DNA from: Actinomadura terrae
Lineage (GTDB): Bacteria > Actinomycetota > Actinomycetes > Streptosporangiales > Streptosporangiaceae
Direction: 5' to 3'
Assembly: GCF_022751215.1 (NCBI RefSeq)
Contig: NZ_JAICDG010000001.1
Coordinates: forward strand, 1,922,001 to 1,986,000
Length of the DNA: 64,000 nt
Shown here: positions 59,901 through 64,000 of the stretch, in pieces
Layout: each line of letters opens with the position of its first letter
Position numbering within the stretch: position 1 is the first letter of the stretch
The notes under the pieces: model-generated
Databases searched by the model: none
What the model was told of the DNA's origin: nothing
The model's input: the letters and a program-made list of their open reading frames with translations, nothing else
Translations under genes and position numbers: made by a program

Positions 59901-62206
59901 CGCCCGGCACGCCGTCGGAGCACCGCGTGGCGGCGGCGTTCGCTGCCGTCCTGGAAGCGGACGGCGTCGGCGCGGACGACGACTTCTTCGCCCTCGGCGG
60001 GGACTCGTTCGCCGCCGTCCGCGCGGTGAAGGAGATCGGCGGCGGGCTCCGGGTGATCGACCTGTTCACCCGTCCGACCGTCGCCGGGCTGGCCGCGTTC
60101 CTCGACGCCCGCGACACCGGCGGCACGGGGCTCCTGCACAAACTGGGCGGCGGGCGGCGGCCCGAGTTCACGCTCGTGTGCGTCCCCTACGGCGGCGGCT
60201 CGGCGGCCGTCTACCATCCGCTCGCGCAGGCGCTCGGCGACGCGGTCGAGGTGCTCGCGGTGGAGCCGCCCGGCCACGACCCCGCCCGTCCGGACGAGGC
60301 GCCGATCCCGATCGCCGAGTTGGTGGACCGGCTCGCACCCGAGGTCGCGTCCGCCGCGTCCGGCCCGGTCGTGGTGTACGGGCACTGCGTCGGATCGGCG
60401 CCCGCCGTCGCGCTCGCCCGCCGTCTGGAGGCCGACGGCGTCCCGGTGCTGGGCGTGGTCGCGGCGGGCAGCTTCCCGGCCGCGCGGCTGCCGGGCCTCG
60501 CGCAGCGGCTGTTCCGGGGCGAGCGCCTCGTGTCGGACCGGATGTTCCGGGACGCGCTGCGCGCCACCGGCGGGCTCCTCGACGATATGGACGAGGCGGC
60601 CAAGGAGGCCGCCGTGCGCGCCATGCGGCACGACGCCGAGCAGGCGCGGTCCTGGTTCGGCGCCGAGCTGGCCGAACCCGGGCGCGCGCTGGACGCGCCG
60701 ATCCTCTGCCTGGTCGGCGAGCGCGACCGCGCGACCGAGCTGTACCAGGAGCGCCACGCCGAATGGGCCGTGTTTTCCCCGCGCGTTGACCTCGCCGTCC
60801 TGCCCCGGGCCGGGCACTACTTCCTGCGGCACCAGGCCGAGCCGCTCGCCGCCGTCCTCGCCGAGCACGCGCGCCGCTGGAAGGCCGGGCACCTGCCGGA
60901 ACCGGTGCGCCGCGACGAGCGCACCGGCCTGCGCCCCTTCTACACGGTGGCGGCCGGGCAGTTCGTGTCCGTCGTCGGCAACGCGCTCAGCTCCTTCGCC
61001 CTCGGCGTGTGGGCCTACCAGCGCAGCGGCCGGATCGTCGACCTCGCGCTCGTGGTGATGCTCGCGCAGATCCCGACCGTCCTGCTCAGCCCGCTCGGCG
61101 GCGCGCTCGCCGACCGGGTCGACCGGCGGCGGATCATGCTCGCCTGCAACGCCGTCTCCGGTGTCGCGATGGCCGCGCTGGTGCTGCTGCTCGCGACCGA
61201 CCACCTGGCGTTGTGGAACGTCTGCCTCATCGTCGGGCTGACATCGCTGGTCACCGCGTTCCACGAGCCCGCCTACCTCGCCGCGATCGCCCAGCTCGTC
61301 CCCAAGCCGTACCTGCCGCAGGCGAACGCGCTCGCCAATGCCGGGTTCGGCATCGGCAACGTCGTCGCGCCGCTGGTCGGCGGCGCGCTCATCGGCCTCG
61401 TCGGGCTGTCCTGGGTCGTCGCGATCGACGTGGCGTCGTTCGCCATCGGCGTGCTGACGCTGGCCGCCGTCCGCTTCCCCGACCGGCTGTTCCACCGCCG
61501 CGAGGAGACCTTCGCCGCCGCGCTCGCCGGGGGCTGGCGGTTCCTGCGCCACCGCCGCCCGCTGCTGGTGATGGCGGGCTACTTCGCCGTCGTCAACTTC
61601 TGTACGGCGATGATGTGGGTGCTCATCACCCCGATCGTGCTGGCGATCGGGTCGCCCACCGCCCTCGGCCTCGTCACCGCCGTCGGCGGCCTCGGCGCCG
61701 CCGCGGGCACGGCCGTCGTGCTGGTCTGGGGCGGGACGAAGCGCCGCGCCACCGGAATGATCGGGTTCGTCGTCGGCTCCGGGATCGGCGTCGTCGCGAT
61801 GGGCGCCTGGCCGGTCCTCGGGCTGGTCGCGGCCGGCCTGTTCGTCCGGCTGGCGTGCATGAGCATCGGCAACGCGCACTGGCTGTCGATCCTCCAGGTG
61901 AAGGTCGGGCCCGAGCTCCAGGGCCGCGTCATGGCGATCAACATCATGCTCGCCACCGCCATGCAGCCGCTCGGGTTCCTGTCCGCCGGATGGCTCGCCG
62001 ACTGGGCCCAGCCGCACACCTCCGGTCCCGGCCGCGGCGCCGCGCTCGTCCTGCTGGCCAGCGGCGTGCTGCTCGTCGGCTGGGGCCTGCTCGGGCTCCG
62101 CTACCGGCCGCTGCGCCACCTGGAGGACCTCGTCCCGGACGCGGCGCCCCCGCCCGAGGCCGACGCCGACCTCGACGCCGTCCAGAACCGGGTGCTGGCC
62201 GCATGA
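53987..62206 (+). CDS. NRPS-2, C-A-T-C-A-T-TE fused to an MFS exporter
   Basis: 2739 residues. C3 with HHIVTDAWS near 155; A3 about 475-900 with TSGSTG near 605; T3 GGHS near 981; C4 HHIATD near 1165; A4 with TSGSTG near 1621; T4 GGDS near 2005; TE about 2060-2295 with GHCVG (Cys2134), GERDR and AGHYF. From about 2315 to 2710 an MFS domain of 10-12 helices starts PFYTVAAGQFVSVVGNALSS and has GGALADRVDRRRIML (motif A). Both A domains replace the usual FDxS with ADLGLT or ADFGLT; pocket codes D-L-T-K-I-A-H-V-S-K and D-F-T-K-V-A-H-M-I-K resemble Asp-type pockets. A4 has YGHTE for YGPTE. No epimerase domain. Two hairpin-element insertions lie in C3 and C4. ATGA overlaps on both ends. Confidence 0.93.
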   Translation: MTETSQDRLAALVRSRLAAARAEVRSSATGIPALGATEMELSPAQARLAFLAQLEPDSAAYNVPVALRLDGPLDTGALRAAVGALAERHWILRGVIDGGTVSPVGEVPVPMGAFDDAALADHAWRPFRLDAEPPMRAALFHVADDTHVLALTFHHIVTDAWSEGLLLEELSALYAARLGLAPEPEPPALHYADVAAFEAGRPDTDPVPGGGTTPHTPRNDLDWWTERLAGLPPVLDLPTDRPRPAVASWRGASVPVALPAALSARVRAVPDATPFMVLLAGLQALLARLSGETDIAVGVPHAGRHHPDAERVVGPFVNTLVVRGDTSGDPSGAELVRRARDAALDAFAHARTPFQDIVERLRPDRSLSSTPLFQVMLNVYDGGARTTLPGVTVRPEPLPAPTAKFDLNLSLADDGERFSGQLLYRADLYDEATVERMVAWYVALLDGMLADPAAPVRLPEGDDLRGPVRDVPVDAPLHALVERAADAAPEVLAVGTLSYAELDRRANQVAHWLLDRGTAPQEPVAVLMERSPELVVALLGVLKAGAAYLPLDPVYPRARTEAVLADSGARTVLTEAEVAAAADRPVHRPDVAVPPDHLAYVVYTSGSTGEPKGVAVEHRHIAHYLGAVGALIPDGVASFALVSTASADLGLTNLWGALVRGAALHMIGHETATDPDACAAYLDEHPVDAIKMVPSQLELLGMRCLPRRLLILAGEAVPGELLARVRAARPDLAVQVHYGPTETTVSVLASEVTDLSHGVAPLGRPLVNVACRVVDATGRAVPAGVPGELWIGGPSVARGYLGRTELTARRFAGGWYRTGDRVRVGPSGLVEFLGRLDDQVKVRGFRVELGEVGSALRALPEVAEAFVLPVGDGAARRLAAWITPSGEGPLDVAAVRAALRERLPDHMVPAAIAVLAALPLTPNGKVDRAALPVPETAAEGRRPLATPQELLVAEAWAEVLEVGAVAADDDFFALGGHSFAATRVAARLREELGAAVPVRLLFEHPVLADLAAALPVAGTADDVVIRPVSDRLSPAQARLWFLAQLEPDSTAYNVPLVLRLTGPLDVAALLAAVRDLAERHTVLRSVIDDSGPEPVLVARPAEAVPVEVRRTGSAAEELARPFALDVEPPMRAALFVEDGDRAVPGGVGGRPPTRDRHILALTFHHIATDVWTRGLIQRELAELYAARLGLRGPLEPPPYQYSQVAPAEDEAGLDWWEQTLAGLPPVLDLPADRPRPPVAADAGAAVELELPAALSDRVREVAAAHRATPFIVLMAGLQALLARLSNGTDIAVGVPVAGRDHPGTEDVVGCFLNTVVVRGDLSGDPTGREVLDRTRQAAIGALTHARTPFEWIVDRLRPERNLAATPLFQVLLNCYPAPPPPALSGLEVTELHLAEDSSKFDLNWHVVDSGAGTPLRGGLSYRVDLFDDGTAARFARWFLTLLDGMLADLDAPVGAVPLEPVTGPALAGPTATPVDVPVHRLIERWVDEAPDAPAVVGADRALSYAELEERANRVAGGLLAAGVRPDEPVGVLLEPGADLACALFGIEKSGGGYLPMDPAYPPARIHAMIAAAGVRTVVAAPEFTGLLPPEVTALVPDALPPAARPDVDVRTDHLHHVIFTSGSTGTPKAVAVEHRSVTGYLAGMLPAIDVPGGSFAVVSTPAADFGLTCVFGALTTGGTVHLVARETAMDPAAFAGYLREHAVDVVKCVPSHLELLASGGDLAAVLPRTLLVLAGEACPWDLVERARAARPGLRIQSHYGHTESTMICLVCDTAEVPPERRTGIVPLGRPLPGVYGHLVDAALRPVPPGVPGELVVGGPGVTRGYIGLPELTAARFVADPVTGEGRCYRSGDLLRVAADGTVEFRGRVDDQVKVRGYRVELGEVTAALRDLPEVDEAVVLPVGEGRSRRLAAWLTPGGVDVASVRAALRDRLPDYMVPAQFVPLERLPLNPNGKIDRAALPAPRVEATRSRPPGTPSEHRVAAAFAAVLEADGVGADDDFFALGGDSFAAVRAVKEIGGGLRVIDLFTRPTVAGLAAFLDARDTGGTGLLHKLGGGRRPEFTLVCVPYGGGSAAVYHPLAQALGDAVEVLAVEPPGHDPARPDEAPIPIAELVDRLAPEVASAASGPVVVYGHCVGSAPAVALARRLEADGVPVLGVVAAGSFPAARLPGLAQRLFRGERLVSDRMFRDALRATGGLLDDMDEAAKEAAVRAMRHDAEQARSWFGAELAEPGRALDAPILCLVGERDRATELYQERHAEWAVFSPRVDLAVLPRAGHYFLRHQAEPLAAVLAEHARRWKAGHLPEPVRRDERTGLRPFYTVAAGQFVSVVGNALSSFALGVWAYQRSGRIVDLALVVMLAQIPTVLLSPLGGALADRVDRRRIMLACNAVSGVAMAALVLLLATDHLALWNVCLIVGLTSLVTAFHEPAYLAAIAQLVPKPYLPQANALANAGFGIGNVVAPLVGGALIGLVGLSWVVAIDVASFAIGVLTLAAVRFPDRLFHRREETFAAALAGGWRFLRHRRPLLVMAGYFAVVNFCTAMMWVLITPIVLAIGSPTALGLVTAVGGLGAAAGTAVVLVWGGTKRRATGMIGFVVGSGIGVVAMGAWPVLGLVAAGLFVRLACMSIGNAHWLSILQVKVGPELQGRVMAINIMLATAMQPLGFLSAGWLADWAQPHTSGPGRGAALVLLASGVLLVGWGLLGLRYRPLRHLEDLVPDAAPPPEADADLDAVQNRVLAA
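54605..54643 (+). repeat. 39-bp hairpin element, copy 2 (in NRPS-2 C3 domain)
   Basis: GTGGGGGGACGACCCCCCAC at 54612-54631 is a perfect 8-bp stem with an ACGA loop, followed by ACCCCCCGGAAC. It encodes PGGGTTPHTPRN just before DLDWWTERLAGLPPVLDLP. The paralogous C4 domain has GLDWWEQTLAGLPPVLDLP with no such insert, which shows that the element is extra. Confidence 0.88.
57413..57451 (-). repeat. 39-bp hairpin element, copy 3, inverted (in NRPS-2 C4 domain)
   Basis: The reverse complement matches copy 2 in nearly every base, from GTCCCTTGTGGGGGG through ACCCCCCGGAAC. Read on the plus strand it encodes VPGGVGGRPPTRD between MRAALFVEDGD and HILALTFHHIATD. C3 reads MRAALFHVADDTHVLALTFHH without it. 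The opposite orientation also stays open. Confidence 0.88.
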
Positions 62207-63096
62207 GCCTGGTCACCCTCGCCGACATCGAGCAGGCCGCGCACCGCATCGGGCCGCACATCCGGCACACCAAGCCCCGCCGCGTGCCCGGCGAACGCCT
62301 CTGGGTGGCGCCGGAGAACCGCCAGCCCACCGGCTCGTTTAAGGTGCGCGGCGCGCTCAACGCGGTCGCCCGGCTCGCCGAGCGCGGCGTCGCGCACGTC
62401 GTCGCGCAGTCCTCGGGCAACCACGCCCGCGCCATCGCCTACGCCGCGTCCCGGCACGGGCTGCGCGTCACCGTCGTGCTGCCCGACACCGCGCCCGAGG
62501 TCAAGGTCACCGCGGCGCGGGAGCAGGGCGCGGAGGTGGTGATCGTGCCGCCCGCGCTCCGCGCGGAGACCTGCGCCGCGCTCGCCGGCCACCTCGGCGC
62601 GACGATCGTCGGCTCCGACGACTTCGACGTCATCGCGGGCCACGGCAGCGTCGGCCTCGACCTCCCGGCGAGCGGCACCGTCCTCGTCCCGGTCTGCAAC
62701 GGCGGGCTGCTGGCCGGGGTGGCGGTGGCGGTGAAGGCGTGCGCGCCGTCCGTCCGCGTGGTCGGGGTGGAGCCGGAGCTGGCCGCCGACGGGGCGGCGA
62801 GCTTCCGCGCGGGCCGCCGCGTCGCCTGGCCCGTGGAGGAGACCTACCGCACGATCGCCGACGGGCTGCGCGCCCCCTCGCTCGGCGCGCTCGCCTGGCG
62901 GCACATCCACCGCTACGTCGACGACATGCTCACGGTGGACGAGGCGACGATCGCCGAGGCGGCGGGCCTGCTCCACGCGTCGCTGTCCGAACGCGCCGAG
63001 CCCAGCGGCGCCGTCACCACCGCCGCCTACCTCCTCCACCAGGACGCCCTCCCGCCCGGGCCGGTGACCGCCGTCCTGTCGGGAGGCAACTTCTGA
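62203..63096 (+). CDS. Fold-type II PLP enzyme (threonine dehydratase/serine racemase-like)
   Basis: 297 residues. PTGSFKVRGALNAVARL carries the PLP Lys; QSSGNHARAIAYAASRHG is the substrate/phosphate loop of the serine/threonine dehydratase and racemase group; VCNGGLLAGVAVAVKA replaces the common GGGGL phosphate cup with NGGL; the C-terminal VLSGGNF is conserved. Reactions in the group include dehydration, racemisation and hydroxyaspartate ammonia-lyase. Its ATG overlaps the NRPS-2 stop, so it belongs to the NRPS operon and may make or remodel a precursor amino acid (inference). Confidence 0.85.
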   Translation: MSLVTLADIEQAAHRIGPHIRHTKPRRVPGERLWVAPENRQPTGSFKVRGALNAVARLAERGVAHVVAQSSGNHARAIAYAASRHGLRVTVVLPDTAPEVKVTAAREQGAEVVIVPPALRAETCAALAGHLGATIVGSDDFDVIAGHGSVGLDLPASGTVLVPVCNGGLLAGVAVAVKACAPSVRVVGVEPELAADGAASFRAGRRVAWPVEETYRTIADGLRAPSLGALAWRHIHRYVDDMLTVDEATIAEAAGLLHASLSERAEPSGAVTTAAYLLHQDALPPGPVTAVLSGGNF

Positions 63097-63113
63097 CCCG
63101 GGCCGGGTCGCCG

Positions 63114-64000
63114 TCAGGTGACCTGGCAGCGGGGGACGACCTGGGCGTCCGCGCCGACGCACACCGACGAGCCCGCCCGCTGCAAGATCCGGCGGGCGTC
63201 GTCGCCGGCGAGGAAGGTCAGGAACGCCGCCGCCGGGCTGCCGTTCGGCGGCAGCCCGGCGGTGTAGAAGACCTCCGGGGCGACGAACGGGTAGGAGCCC
63301 ATCGCCGGAGGGCCCCCGGCCCTCCGGCCGTCCAGCGTGAGGACCCGGACGTTCGGGTAGCGGCGCGTGTCCCCGGCAACGTGCAGCTCCGCGTACCCGA
63401 TCGTCCCGGGGACCGAGTTGACCGTGTCGAGGACCTGCCCCTGGCTGCTGCGCTCGCACCGGATGATGCGGTAGCTCGCGCGGATCTCGTCCTTGCGCCG
63501 GCAGTCGCCCGACGACAGGTCCGGCTCGGGCTCGTCGAGCAGCCGCTCCTCGAAGATCCCCCGCGTCCCCGAGCCCTCGGTCCTGCTGACCAGCCGGATC
63601 GGGACGTTCGCGCCGCCCGGGAGCTGCCTCCAGTTGGTGGGCCCGGAGTCCCGCGCGTAGATGGACTTCAGCTGCTGGACGGTCAGCCCCGTCACGTTCG
63701 TGTCCTTGTTGACGATGATCGCGAACCCGACCAGCGCCACCGGGAACCCCCGGAACCCCCGCTGCCGGATCTCGTCGGAGTCGGGCCTGAGGTGCCCGTC
63801 GTGCATCGCGACCGCCGTGCCCGCGTTGTCCCGGGTGAGCACCCGGACACCCTCGTTGGAGCCGATGGCCTCCACGCTGACGCGCGCGTCCGGGCACAGG
63901 TCCTCGTAGCCGCGCCGCAGGGTGATCGCCGTCCGCTCGAACGCGGTGGAGCCGACCAGCCGCAGCGTCCCGGCGAAGCACACCGGCGCCTCGGCCGACG
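63114..64000 (-). CDS. PstS-like phosphate-binding periplasmic/lipoprotein, cut by window edge
   Basis: About 290 C-terminal residues visible; the start lies beyond the window. LRLVGSTAFERTAITLRRGY and VEAIGSNEGVRVLTRDNAGT contain the phosphate-binding Ser/Thr loops, VGFAIIVNKDTNVTGLTVQQ with LKSIYARDSGPTNWRQL and RTEGSGTRGIFEERLL are typical of PstS-family proteins. The C-terminus has two Cys (SSVCVGADAQVVPRCQVT). It may be a PstS or a fusion whose N-terminal part is not seen. It converges on the PLP enzyme gene with 17 bp between. Confidence 0.82.
   Translation of the reverse strand, partial: SAEAPVCFAGTLRLVGSTAFERTAITLRRGYEDLCPDARVSVEAIGSNEGVRVLTRDNAGTAVAMHDGHLRPDSDEIRQRGFRGFPVALVGFAIIVNKDTNVTGLTVQQLKSIYARDSGPTNWRQLPGGANVPIRLVSRTEGSGTRGIFEERLLDEPEPDLSSGDCRRKDEIRASYRIIRCERSSQGQVLDTVNSVPGTIGYAELHVAGDTRRYPNVRVLTLDGRRAGGPPAMGSYPFVAPEVFYTAGLPPNGSPAAAFLTFLAGDDARRILQRAGSSVCVGADAQVVPRCQVT

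Noticed and set aside
53429..62119. 2896-codon open frame antisense to NRPS-1 and NRPS-2
   Set aside because: The plus-strand frames encode intact NRPS and MFS domains; the antisense chain has no recognisable motif.

Overview
The window is high-GC DNA (roughly 70% or more by eye) with strong G/C preference at third codon positions, many GTG starts and many ATGA or GTGA stop/start overlaps. This fits a filamentous actinomycete. The mix of a complete pqq cluster, NRPS and PKS genes, an AA10 LPMO and an nSTAND/WD40 regulator would suit Actinomadura or a related Streptosporangiales genus, but that is inference and no marker gene is present. No rRNA, tRNA, CRISPR array, transposase or phage gene was seen.

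Left third (1-21.6 kb). A leucine/isovalerate degradation operon (acyl-CoA dehydrogenase, HMG-CoA lyase, both methylcrotonyl-CoA carboxylase subunits) faces a divergent TetR gene across two inverted-repeat operators. Next is a corrinoid uptake and remodelling operon (btuFCD plus cbiZ) behind a cobalamin riboswitch, divergent from a TetR-VOC pair whose operators overlap its own promoter. Then come two unassigned genes, one encoding a long Arg/Gly-rich repetitive protein, an alpha/beta hydrolase and a DUF559 protein. A 2.6-kb gene-free block at 15.0-17.6 kb is built of three families of degenerate tandem repeats, one carrying a 21-bp palindrome in each unit. An ABM monooxygenase, an ArsR/MFS pair around a nested 47-bp palindrome, a SnoaL/TetR pair and a small membrane protein follow.

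Middle (21.6-39.6 kb). An AMP-ligase and a single-module PKS (TE-KS-AT-KR-DH-ACP, with the thioesterase at the N-terminus) form a two-gene operon. After a YjbR-like protein and an aldo/keto reductase comes a 1256-residue HTH-nSTAND1-WD40 protein, a DUF72 protein, a secreted AA10 LPMO and, divergent from it, pqqABCDE.

Right third (39.6-64 kb). A minus-strand cluster encodes an Agd3-like (CE18-type) deacetylase, a PelF-like GT4 glycosyltransferase, a PelG-like membrane protein, two SDR sugar-nucleotide enzymes, a nucleotidyltransferase and an Sph3-like (GH135, spherulin-4) protein, below a response regulator with a degenerate receiver. It mixes parts of the bacterial Pel system with parts of the fungal galactosaminogalactan (GAG) system, and I regard it as the most interesting biological system here. 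Divergent from it is an NRPS operon: NRPS-1 is A-T-C-A-T; NRPS-2 is C-A-T-C-A-T-TE fused in frame to an MFS exporter, with a cysteine in place of the thioesterase serine; then a fold-type II PLP enzyme. Three copies of a 39-bp hairpin element sit in frame inside the NRPS condensation domains, in both orientations. The window ends in a PstS-like phosphate-binding protein.
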